DNA of 64,000 nt from Stenotrophomonas indicatrix. GTDB taxonomy: Bacteria; Pseudomonadota; Gammaproteobacteria; Xanthomonadales; Xanthomonadaceae. This document shows positions 25,285-38,236 of this stretch, in pieces. Position numbers and translations under genes: made by a program. Within the stretch, counting starts at the first letter, position 1. Each line of letters starts with the position of its first letter. Location of the stretch: positions 496,001-560,000 of the forward strand of contig NZ_PEJS01000001.1 in assembly GCF_002750975.1 (NCBI RefSeq), given 5' to 3'. The notes beneath the pieces are model-generated. The model worked only from the letters and a program-made list of their open reading frames with translations. It was not told the DNA's origin and did not search any database.

Positions 25285-25296
25285 GTCGGCGCTACC

Positions 25297-27423
25297 TCAA
25301 AAATCCTGCTGCAGGCTCAGATAGGCGCCGCGACGTGGTCCCCACTGCGGTGCGAACACGCCAATGCCGCCGCCATCGCGCAGCTGGTAGCTGCGATCCA
25401 GCGCGTTGATCACCGCCAGTTGCACATGCAGCGGATGACCGCTGTCGGCGTTGAAGTCATGCGCGGCGCTGAGATTGACCTGCAGGTACGACGGTAGTTC
25501 GCCGCCATTGGGCACGCCCTCGATGTCCGAACGCAGGCCGCTGCCGTACACGTAGTTCGCACCGACCCGATTGTGGCCAGCGAACGCATAGCTGACGCCG
25601 CCGGAAGACGTCAGCTTCTGGTCGTGGTCCAGATGGATCCAGTTCTGTTGCACGTAGGCCAGTGCATCCGGATCGAGGTTGTACTGGCTGGTGATGACCT
25701 GGGTGCCCATGGCCTTGTTGTAGGCCGCGTTGAAGTACGCGCTGATCGGCCCGTTGCTGTAGTCGGCGCTGAACTCCAGACCATGGATGTGGCCGCGGCG
25801 ATAGTTGAAGGTGGAATAGATGTAGGCGGCGCCGAACTGGCCTTCGTCCTGCAGGCGGTGCACGCGTCGGTCGTAGGCATCCAGGCCGAGGGTGAGGTGG
25901 TCGCCGACCTGCTGTGACACGCCGATATCGTAGTAGTCACTGCGCTCGGACAACGGCGTGTTGCTGCCATCGGCGGGTTGCTGGTTGCTGGTGCCATCGA
26001 ACAGGGCAAGATCGCTGCCGGCAACCAGTTCGCTGGCGGGCGGGGTGAAGTAGCGCGAATAGCCGGCGTGCACGGTGGTGCTGTCGCTGGCGTTCCAGAC
26101 CACACCCAGGCGTGGGCTGAGCTGGCCCTCGGTGTGATCGAAGGCCTTGAAGCGGTCGCCGCGCAGGCCGTAATTGACGGTCCAGTCATCGCCGATCCGC
26201 CACTCGTCCTGCACGTACAAGGCTGCGGTGCTGGCGTGGAAGGCATTGCGGTCCGGGATCAGCTGCGGCGTGGTGCTCGTCTGCCGCCCATCGGCGTCGA
26301 CCGGGAAGACCCAGCTGCTGTTGTTGGCGGCGGCGTGTTCGTAGTTGCCATACAGGCCATAACGCAGGGTGTGGTTGTCGCCCAGCGGTGTGGAGAAATC
26401 GGCCTGCAGGGTGTTGGCGCGGTTGCTGCGCCGGACCTGCGAGGCGACGCCGCTGAACACCAGGTCGCCCACGACGTCCGGGTTGAAGGCCACATCGCTG
26501 TAGCGCTGGCCGGCCGAGAGCTGGTACGCGGTCTGGCCGAGCGTGCCCTGCAGCACCAGCATGCCGAAGCGGGTGGTCTCGCGCTGGGTTTCGTCCAGCT
26601 GGCTGGAATCGAAGGTGGTGGTGTCCAGGTAGCCGAACTGCGGGGTCTGCCCCGGGTTGACCGGGATCTGGAAGCGGTTGTTGGCAAAGCCGGCGAACAC
26701 GCTCAGGCGGGTGCTGTCGTTGACCAGATAGGTCAGGTCGGCAAAGGCCTTCCCCTGGTGGGCGTCGTCATGCAGCGGCCTGCGTGCGCTGGTGGGGTTC
26801 TCCAGCCCGACCTCGTTCTGGTCGTAGTTGCCGGTCAGGAACCAGCTCCAGCGGCCCTGGTTGCCCCACCAGGAGGCGTTCGGGTTGACCTTGCCGAACG
26901 AACCGGCGGTGATGCCAGCGCTGCCGCCGTTGTCCAGCTCGGCGCCACTGCGGGTGGTGATATCGACCACCGCGGCGGTGCGTTCACCGAACTGCGCCGG
27001 CAGCGCACCATCCATCAGGCGGATGCTCTTGATGGTGCGGGCATCCAGGGTCTGGCCGAAGCCGGAGATCGATTCGGGCAGCAGTACACCATTGATGCGG
27101 TATTGCAGGTTGGCGTGGTCGCCGCGCACGTGCACGCCGCCGTAGGAGTCCTGGACCACGCCCGGGGCCTGCAGCAGCACCTGGCTGAGCGGGGCGGAGG
27201 CGCCCAGCGGCTGCTTCTGGATGTCCTCGGCGGTGATCTGGTACTGGCTGCTGCCGATGTCCGGTGACAGGGCGTTGCGGGCCTGGTCGAGCTGAGCACT
27301 GACGGTGACTACGTCGAGGTCCTTGACCGCAGCCGCGCTGGCATCAGTGTCGGCGGCAAGCACGGGTTGGCTGGTGAGGATCAGGGCGAAGGTGATGGCG
27401 GTGGTGAGCAGGGAGGGCTTCAT
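25297..27423 (-). CDS. TonB-dependent outer membrane receptor
   Basis: The 708-residue protein starts MKPSLLTTAITFALILTSQP with a signal peptide cleaved after VLAA. LDVVTVSA is a TonB-box-like segment, then a plug domain (about residues 60-170, with ITAEDIQKQPLG and GGVHVRGDHANLQYRINGV) and a beta-barrel ending in phenylalanine (SLQQDF). Such receptors import scarce ligands with TonB energy; the substrate is not evident. No sigma or anti-sigma gene is nearby. A perfect palindrome at 27468-27482 lies 45 bp upstream. Stenotrophomonas genomes carry many paralogues, so no gene name is given. Confidence 0.9.
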   Translation of the reverse strand: MKPSLLTTAITFALILTSQPVLAADTDASAAAVKDLDVVTVSAQLDQARNALSPDIGSSQYQITAEDIQKQPLGASAPLSQVLLQAPGVVQDSYGGVHVRGDHANLQYRINGVLLPESISGFGQTLDARTIKSIRLMDGALPAQFGERTAAVVDITTRSGAELDNGGSAGITAGSFGKVNPNASWWGNQGRWSWFLTGNYDQNEVGLENPTSARRPLHDDAHQGKAFADLTYLVNDSTRLSVFAGFANNRFQIPVNPGQTPQFGYLDTTTFDSSQLDETQRETTRFGMLVLQGTLGQTAYQLSAGQRYSDVAFNPDVVGDLVFSGVASQVRRSNRANTLQADFSTPLGDNHTLRYGLYGNYEHAAANNSSWVFPVDADGRQTSTTPQLIPDRNAFHASTAALYVQDEWRIGDDWTVNYGLRGDRFKAFDHTEGQLSPRLGVVWNASDSTTVHAGYSRYFTPPASELVAGSDLALFDGTSNQQPADGSNTPLSERSDYYDIGVSQQVGDHLTLGLDAYDRRVHRLQDEGQFGAAYIYSTFNYRRGHIHGLEFSADYSNGPISAYFNAAYNKAMGTQVITSQYNLDPDALAYVQQNWIHLDHDQKLTSSGGVSYAFAGHNRVGANYVYGSGLRSDIEGVPNGGELPSYLQVNLSAAHDFNADSGHPLHVQLAVINALDRSYQLRDGGGIGVFAPQWGPRRGAYLSLQQDF

Positions 27424-27467
27424 GGGAAATGGGCAGGGAAGGGGGAGGGGGCCGGTCCATGAGGGAG

Positions 27468-27482
27468 TGTTACTCCGTAACA
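27468..27482. promoter_or_regulatory. Palindrome upstream of the TonB-dependent receptor
   Basis: TGTTAC (27468-27473) and GTAACA (27477-27482) form a perfect 6-bp inverted repeat with a 3-bp spacer, 45 bp upstream of the receptor start and in the gap shared with the divergent DAHP synthase gene. Size and position suit a dimeric repressor operator; no regulator gene is adjacent. Confidence 0.35.
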
Positions 27483-27646
27483 ACTGCGAGCCGATCATGC
27501 GCCTGTCCGGCGATGCCGACCATGCCGTTTCTGGCCGATCACACGGCCCCTTTCCACACCGTTCAGGCAGTCATGACCGGGCCCGGCCCTTTGCGCCAGC
27601 GGCTGGCTCTGCGACCATGACCGCCCCCCACCCCCGGATGTCCGTG

Positions 27647-29038
<1,392 letters not shown>

Positions 29039-29040
29039 GT

Positions 29041-29611
<571 letters not shown>

Positions 29612-29698
29612 CCCCGCCTACATTCTGCTTACGAACGACTGACATTGTGCTCATGGTGCATGGGCCACGCTGTAGCTCGGTGTTTACAGCGAGGATGC

Positions 29699-30844
29699 AT
29701 GGTGGTCTGGCAACAGCTGCAGCAGTACCTGTGGCCTATCGGCAGCGCCCTGGTGGTTGGCGGCCTGGGGGCTTGGGCCGTACTGGCCCTGTACCGCCGC
29801 CTGCGCGGGCGCGACCGGCGCCGTGCGCGCATCGGCCGGGTGATCGGACCGCCGCTGGCCCTTGCACTGCCCGTGCTGTTGCTGGTGCCGGCGCTGCAGA
29901 CCACGCCATTGCCGGAACACACGCTCGATCAACTGCTGCGCGTGCTGCACATCGCCCTGACCGCCTGCTTCATCTGGTTGCTGGTTCGCGGCGTTGCGGC
30001 GGGTGAGCGGGCGATCCTGCGCAGCCACCCGATCGATGTGTCGGACAACCTTGAAGCGCGCCGCATCCAGACCCAGACGCGAGTGCTCAGCCGCGTGCTG
30101 ATGGGCGGCATCATCGTGCTCGGTGCTTCGCTGGTACTGCTGACCTTCCCGATGGTGCAGAAGATCGGCACCGCACTGTTGGCGTCGGCGGGCCTGATCG
30201 GCCTGGTGGCGGGTATCGCCGCCAAACCGGTGTTCGGCAATCTGATCGCCGGCCTGCAGATCGCGGTGACCCAGCCGATCCGACTCGATGACGTGGTGAT
30301 CGTCGAGGGCGAATGGGGGCGCATCGAAGAGATCGGCAGCAGCTACGTGGTAGTGCGCATCTGGGATGAGCGGCGGATGGTGGTGCCGCTGACGTGGTTC
30401 ATCGAGCACCCGTTCCAGAACTGGACACGACGCAGTGCCGACCTGCTGGGTACGGCCTTCCTGTGGCTGGACTACCGTGCGCCGATCGCGGCGATACGTG
30501 CCGAGCTGGAACGCATCTGCCAGGGCCAGCCGCTGTGGGATGGACGGGTGTGCGTGACGCAGGTGACCGAGACCAGCGAGCGCGCGATCCAGGTGCGGCT
30601 GCTGGTCAGCGCGCGCAGTTCCGGTGATGCATTCGACCTGCGCTGCCTGGTGCGCGAACGCATGCTGGATTTCCTCGCACGCGAACATCCGCAATCGTTG
30701 CCGCAGGTGCGCGCGCGCCTGCAGCGGGACGATGAGCTGGATATGCCGCGGATGCGGCGTGCAGGCAGCGCCGATGTGCGTTCACCCGGTGCGGAGGATG
30801 GTGAGGCGGCCATCGCACCGGCGGAGCCGCGCCCGGAATGGTAG
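29699..30844 (+). CDS. Mechanosensitive ion channel family protein (MscS-type)
   Basis: The 381-residue membrane protein has three or four hydrophobic helices in its first 160 residues, then the pore-lining helix LLASAGLIGLVAGIAAKPVF and the beta domain IAVTQPIRLDDVVIVEGEWG typical of MscS. It releases osmolytes when membrane tension rises. The start at 29699 (MVVWQQLQQYL) follows GAGG; a longer frame from 29645 is possible. The stop TAG at 30842-30844 is supplied by the GTAG head of a SMAG repeat. Confidence 0.85.
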   Translation: MVVWQQLQQYLWPIGSALVVGGLGAWAVLALYRRLRGRDRRRARIGRVIGPPLALALPVLLLVPALQTTPLPEHTLDQLLRVLHIALTACFIWLLVRGVAAGERAILRSHPIDVSDNLEARRIQTQTRVLSRVLMGGIIVLGASLVLLTFPMVQKIGTALLASAGLIGLVAGIAAKPVFGNLIAGLQIAVTQPIRLDDVVIVEGEWGRIEEIGSSYVVVRIWDERRMVVPLTWFIEHPFQNWTRRSADLLGTAFLWLDYRAPIAAIRAELERICQGQPLWDGRVCVTQVTETSERAIQVRLLVSARSSGDAFDLRCLVRERMLDFLAREHPQSLPQVRARLQRDDELDMPRMRRAGSADVRSPGAEDGEAAIAPAEPRPEW

Positions 30845-30908
30845 CGCCGGGCCATGCCCGGCGGATTGCAGAGTGCCGCTGCGCTCGCCGGGCACGGCCC
30901 GGCGCTAC
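30841..30908. repeat. SMAG dimer overlapping the end of the MscS-type gene
   Basis: A GTAG-headed unit (30841-30865) and an inverted one ending CTAC (30885-30908) make a head-to-head dimer with stems of type GCGCCGGGC/GCCCGGCG. It separates the convergent MscS-type and amidase genes. The first unit contains the stop codon of the upstream gene. Confidence 0.8.
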
Positions 30909-30919
30909 CATCCATTGGA

Positions 30920-32542
30920 TCAGGGGTCGCCGGATTCGATCAAGGTATCGGTATCGAAGTGCGGTGGGCGCCGGGCGCGCGTGCGCTGCTCATACGCGTA
31001 GGCCATCTCGATCAGCTTCGGCTCGCTCCAGGCCGTGCCCATGAACAACAGCCCCGCCGGCAGGCCATCGATCTGGCCCATCGGCACGCTCAGGCTGGGG
31101 TAGCCGGCGACGGCGGCGACGCTGTAGCTCTCGCCGGGGAAGTCATCGCCGGTGCTGCGCAGGGGCCAGGCCACACCGGTCGTCGGTGCGACCAGCGCAT
31201 CCAGCTTCTGCGATGCCAGCACGGCGTCGATGCCTTCCGGGCCCGCCAGTCGCCGCGCATCGCTGCGCGCGCGGATGTAGACGGGATCGCCCAGGCCTGG
31301 AGTCGCTTGGGCTTCCAGCAGCAGCTCCTGGCCGAACAGCCCCAGTTCCTGGCCCTTGTGCGCCTCGTTGAAGGCGATCAGCCCGGCCAGGCTGCGCAGT
31401 GGCGCCTGGTAGGTGTTGAGGTAGCGCTCCAGACCCGCCTTGAATTCGTACAACAGCACGATGCGCTCGGCATCGGCCCAGGCGCCCTGGTTGGGTAGTT
31501 CCACCGGTACCACCACGGCGCCGGCGCGGCGTAGTTCAGCGACAGCCTGTTCAACCAGCGGTGGCATCCCGCGATACTTCAGCAATGGTGTCTGCAGCAG
31601 GCCGATGCGCTTGCCGCGCAGGCCCTGCGGATCCAGCCGTGCGGTGTAGTCGTAGACTGCGCGGCCGGGCATGGTCGCAGTGGCGGGATCGGCGTCATCG
31701 CGGCCAGCGATCGCGGTCAGCACGGCGGCGGCGTCGGCGACGCTGCGGGTCATCGGGCCTGCGGTGTCCTGGCTGAAGGAGATCGGGATGATGCCTTCGC
31801 GGCTGACCAGGCCGACGGTCGGTTTCAGGCCGACCACGCCGTTGATCGCTGCGGGGCAGACGATGCTGCCATCGGTTTCAGTGCCGATGGCCACGCTGGC
31901 CAGGTTGGCGGCCACGGCCACCGCGCTGCCGCTGCTGGAGCCGCAGGGGGAATGACTGAGGCGGTAGGGATTGCGGGTCTGTCCGCCGCGCGCGCTCCAG
32001 CCGGAGATGGAGTCGTTGCCGCGGAAGTTGGCCCACTCGCTGAGGTTGGTCTTGCCCAGCACCACTGCGCCCGCTTCGCGCAGGCGCCGGACCAGGTAGG
32101 CATCGCCGGGGCGGAAGCCCTGCAGGGCCAGCGAGCCGGCACTGGTGGCCATCGGTGCGGCGTTGATGTTGTCCTTCAGCAGGATCGGGATGCCATGCAG
32201 GGGGCCGCGCAGGCGGCCGGCACGGCGCTCCTGGTCGCGCTGTGCGGCTTCCTTGAGGGCATCGGGGTTGAGTTCGATCACCGCGCGCAGGCGTGGCCCG
32301 GTGCGGTCCAGGGCAGCGATGCGCTTGAGGTAGGCGCCGGTCAGGGTGACGCTGTCGAGCTCACCGGCGACCATCCGCGCCTGCAGGTCGGAAACTTCGG
32401 TCTCGGCGTAGGGGAAAGGCATAGAGCTGTTGCCGGGTTCACCGGCATGCGCGGTGGACGCGGCCGGGCTGCAGCCGGCAGCGAGCCCCGCAGGCAACGC
32501 GGCGATCAGGAAGGACAGGAGGGGCGGCAAGGACAGGCGCAT
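30920..32542 (-). CDS. Exported amidase-signature family hydrolase
   Basis: The 540-residue protein has an N-terminal signal segment ending AAGCSPAA, which may be a lipobox with C24. The amidase-signature triad is visible: K123 in ILLKDNI, S202 in the CGSSSGS loop, and nucleophile S226 in [10 protein letters not shown]. Family members hydrolyse amide bonds; the substrate cannot be told. This is not the GatA subunit, since it is exported and no gatB or gatC is near. Start chosen at [10 protein letters not shown]. Confidence 0.88.
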   Translation of the reverse strand: MRLSLPPLLSFLIAALPAGLAAGCSPAASTAHAGEPGNSSMPFPYAETEVSDLQARMVAGELDSVTLTGAYLKRIAALDRTGPRLRAVIELNPDALKEAAQRDQERRAGRLRGPLHGIPILLKDNINAAPMATSAGSLALQGFRPGDAYLVRRLREAGAVVLGKTNLSEWANFRGNDSISGWSARGGQTRNPYRLSHSPCGSSSGSAVAVAANLASVAIGTETDGSIVCPAAINGVVGLKPTVGLVSREGIIPISFSQDTAGPMTRSVADAAAVLTAIAGRDDADPATATMPGRAVYDYTARLDPQGLRGKRIGLLQTPLLKYRGMPPLVEQAVAELRRAGAVVVPVELPNQGAWADAERIVLLYEFKAGLERYLNTYQAPLRSLAGLIAFNEAHKGQELGLFGQELLLEAQATPGLGDPVYIRARSDARRLAGPEGIDAVLASQKLDALVAPTTGVAWPLRSTGDDFPGESYSVAAVAGYPSLSVPMGQIDGLPAGLLFMGTAWSEPKLIEMAYAYEQRTRARRPPHFDTDTLIESGDP

Positions 32543-32583
32543 GGGGCAGCTTCGACGGCTCCGATCCCCAGTGTAGCGGCTGC

Positions 32584-33051
32584 TCAGCGGCGGCGCTTGC
32601 GCAGGTCGCGCGCCAGCACGTAGACGACGATCAGGTTGATCGCCAGCACCATCCACGAGGCCCAGCCGGGATGGCGGACGATCGCGTAGATATCGAAGGG
32701 CAGGTAGATGGAGGCGGTCAGGCAGCCCAGCCAGGAAGCCCATGCCTTGGCTTTCCAGAGGCCCCAGGCCTCGACCAGGTGCAGCAGGCCGTAGCCGATC
32801 ATCGCCGCCGCAGCCAGGTGCACCGCGTCGGGACTGATTGCATTCAACAGCGAGGGCAGGGTGCCGTGATCCGGGTCCAGGCTGAAACGCCGGATCAGGG
32901 CATTGACGCCGTCGCGAAGCGGCTGCGGGCCGAGGATTTCCAGCCCGGTGGCCGCCAACAACGCCAGCATCGCCTTGCTCGCTTCGAGCAAGGCGATGAC
33001 ATGGAGGCCCGGATGCCGGTGTGGATCCGGGTTGTAGCCGTTCTGGCTCAC
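32584..33051 (-). CDS. DUF2127 family membrane protein
   Basis: The 155-residue protein has about four hydrophobic helices, including VIALLEASKAMLALLAATGL near the start and WMVLAINLIVVYVLARDLRK at the end. The pattern LLEASKA...LHLVEAWGLWKAKAWASWLG fits the DUF2127 family of predicted membrane proteins with no known function. It lies 41 bp from the amidase start and 12 bp after the typA stop, all on the - strand, so it may be cotranscribed with typA. Confidence 0.75.
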   Translation of the reverse strand: MSQNGYNPDPHRHPGLHVIALLEASKAMLALLAATGLEILGPQPLRDGVNALIRRFSLDPDHGTLPSLLNAISPDAVHLAAAAMIGYGLLHLVEAWGLWKAKAWASWLGCLTASIYLPFDIYAIVRHPGWASWMVLAINLIVVYVLARDLRKRRR

Positions 33052-33062
33052 GGTTCGCTGGA

Positions 33063-34910
<1,848 letters not shown>

Positions 34911-34956
34911 ACGAAAGGGGGCCAGTCGGCGCCGGATTTGGAAAAAGAAGTCCAAC

Positions 34957-34962
34957 ATTATA
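34957..34962 (-). promoter_or_regulatory. -10 box of the typA promoter
   Basis: The + strand reads ATTATA, a perfect TATAAT on the minus strand, 47 bp upstream of the typA start. The -35 about 17 bp before it (TTCGCG) is weak. Confidence 0.55.
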
Positions 34963-35020
34963 CGGCCTAGATGACCATTCGCGAAAACTGTTGCTCAGGC
35001 CTTGCCACATGGGCATTCAG

Positions 35021-35098
35021 GTAGGGCCGGCCCACGGGCCGGCAGCCCCACGATCTCCGGCAGGATTTGCCTGGCTGCCGGCCAACGGCCGGCACTAC
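35021..35098. repeat. SMAG dimer between typA and ppiB
   Basis: A GTAGGGCCGGCCC-type unit (35021-35045) and an inverted unit ending GGCACTAC (35074-35098) lie in the 340-bp gap between divergent typA and ppiB. The rest of the gap holds the typA -10 and no gene; a ppiB promoter was not identified with confidence. Confidence 0.75.
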
Positions 35099-35250
35099 CA
35101 CCGTCCCTGGGCATTCAGCAAAGCGTTTCCCTGCCAGCGCGGAGGTGCCTGGGCGCGTGGCGACGCGTTTGTCCAACAGGCGCCCGTTGGTCAGGGGGCG
35201 CGGTGTATCCTTATGGGGCTGATTACACACCCCGCATCCCAAGGATCTGC

Positions 35251-36853
<1,603 letters not shown>

Positions 36854-36860
36854 TGCGGTC

Positions 36861-36887
36861 GGTGCCGGCACCCTGCCGGCACCTTTT
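36861..36887 (+). terminator. Terminator after mdh
   Basis: GGTGCCGGCA (36861-36870) pairs with TGCCGGCACC (36874-36883) over CCC, followed by TTTT. Confidence 0.85.
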
Positions 36888-36895
36888 CCATCAGG

Positions 36896-36920
36896 GTAGG
36901 TTCCGGCCGTCGGCCGGTAC
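36896..36920 (+). repeat. Divergent SMAG unit
   Basis: A single unit begins GTAGGTTCCGGCCG and ends CGGCCGGTAC. It lies between the two terminators after mdh. Its stem is shorter than in other units of the window. Confidence 0.55.
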
Positions 36921-36925
36921 GCAGG

Positions 36926-36954
36926 AAACGGGGAGGCTTCGGCTTCCCCGTTTT
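36926..36954 (+). terminator. Strong UUCG-loop terminator
   Basis: AAACGGGGAGGC (36926-36937) pairs with GCTTCCCCGTTT (36942-36953) over a TTCG tetraloop, with one G-T pair, then TTTT. Since the next gene starts at 36978, it insulates mdh from the pseudouridine synthase gene, or acts as an attenuator in its leader. Confidence 0.8.
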
Positions 36955-36977
36955 CGTATGGAGTACCTGGCAACGAC

Positions 36978-37592
36978 ATGATCCTTCTGCATTACATCGA
37001 CGACGCGCTGCTGGTGGCCGAGAAGCCGGCCGGCCTGCTGTCCGTGCCCGGCCGCTCGGCGGAGAACCAGGACTGCGTGGTCGCACGGCTGCAGGTGGTG
37101 TATGCCGATGCGCTGACCGTGCATCGCCTGGACCAGGTCACCTCTGGCCTGCTGCTGCACGCGCGCGGCAAGGACATGCAGGTAGCGCTGTCGATGCAGT
37201 TCGAGAAGCGCCAGGTGGGCAAGCGTTATGAAGCCATCGTGCAGGGACTGCTGGAAGATGATGCCGGTGAAGTGGACCTGCCGCTGATCGTCGACTGGCC
37301 GAACCGGCCCAAGCAGATGGTCGACCACGAACGCGGCAAGCCGGCACTGACCCGATGGCGGGTACTGTCGCGTGACACCGAGGCGCAACGCACGCGCGTT
37401 GAACTGGAACCGGTCACCGGCCGCAGCCATCAGCTGCGCCTGCACATGGCCAGCCTGGGTCATCCGATCGTCGGCGACGTGCTGTATGGCGCAGAGGCCG
37501 CGCAGCGCGTGTGCCTGCATGCGCGGAAGCTGCAGTTCACTCATCCGGTGACGGGCGAGGCGCTCGCGTTCGAGTCTACGACTCCGTTCTAG
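36978..37592 (+). CDS. RluA-family RNA pseudouridine synthase
   Basis: The 204-residue protein carries HRLDQVTSGLLLHARG with catalytic D52, and ELEPVTGRSHQLRLHMASLG, both RluA-family motifs, with no N-terminal S4 domain. By size and lack of S4 it is closest to RluA, which modifies 23S U746 and some tRNAs, or to TruC-like enzymes; the target is not proven. A composite palindromic element begins 3 bp after its stop. Confidence 0.88.
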   Translation: MILLHYIDDALLVAEKPAGLLSVPGRSAENQDCVVARLQVVYADALTVHRLDQVTSGLLLHARGKDMQVALSMQFEKRQVGKRYEAIVQGLLEDDAGEVDLPLIVDWPNRPKQMVDHERGKPALTRWRVLSRDTEAQRTRVELEPVTGRSHQLRLHMASLGHPIVGDVLYGAEAAQRVCLHARKLQFTHPVTGEALAFESTTPF

Positions 37593-37595
37593 AAG

Positions 37596-38165
37596 GGTAG
37601 GGTGTTCGGCAGGGCTGCGCCCTGCACCCTGCTACGAACCGAAGCAATGTCAAAAGCCAAGGCAGCTCTGGATTTCTGCGTGTTGGGCGGGGCGGTGTGG
37701 GTTGGCAGGACATGCCGTTAACCCATCCATGGGGGCTCGATGGCGCCATCCATGGCGCCAACGGTCCTGCCAACCCGCACCGCCCCGCCTTCGACAGATC
37801 TTCGGTGACGGATGGTCTATCCACGCTTTGCGATGGATCAAATCCATCGGAATCGAATATTTCGACAATTGAACGAAGAGCATCCACGCATGGCGTGGAT
37901 CTACGTGTCGACCAAGGTCGACACCCACCAACAGCAGCGGGAAATTGTCGGAGGCGGGGAGGGGGCAGATGGCGGGGGCGTGAGCGCCATGGATGGCGCG
38001 ACCGAGCTTACAGGGACGTACTTGCAGCGTCCCCCGCCATCTGCCCCCTCCCCGCCAAACCCGGAATCTGCCATTGCTGTTGCTTCGGCTGTTGCAGTTG
38101 TCATTGCCGTTGCCGTTGCTTCTGCGGGTGCAGGGCGCAGCCCTGCCGGCAACACACCCCCTACC
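37596..38165. repeat. Composite palindromic element, copy B (570 bp)
   Basis: Left end GGTAGGGTGTTCGG then the GGCAGGGCTGCGCCCTGCAC core (37609-37628), right end its inverse at 38127-38165. Stem-loop 1 pairs 37686-37711 with 37764-37789 (26 bp, one T-G); its inner arm differs from copy A but still pairs. Stem-loop 2 (37953-38056) and about 120 bp around it match copy A with one difference seen. The central 80 bp (from about 37852) also match. It lies between the pseudouridine synthase gene and prpE and encodes no credible protein. Confidence 0.75.
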
Positions 38166-38236
38166 AAGGTAGGGCGGCCCACGCGCCAGCGCCGGACTAT
38201 GCTCGAAGCCATGACTTTGTCTGGGAGGGCTGCGTC

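Noticed and set aside
37697..38236. N-terminal extension of prpE of about 180 codons
   Set aside because: It reads through composite element B, while the true start at 38237 matches the PrpE family and has a ribosome-binding site.
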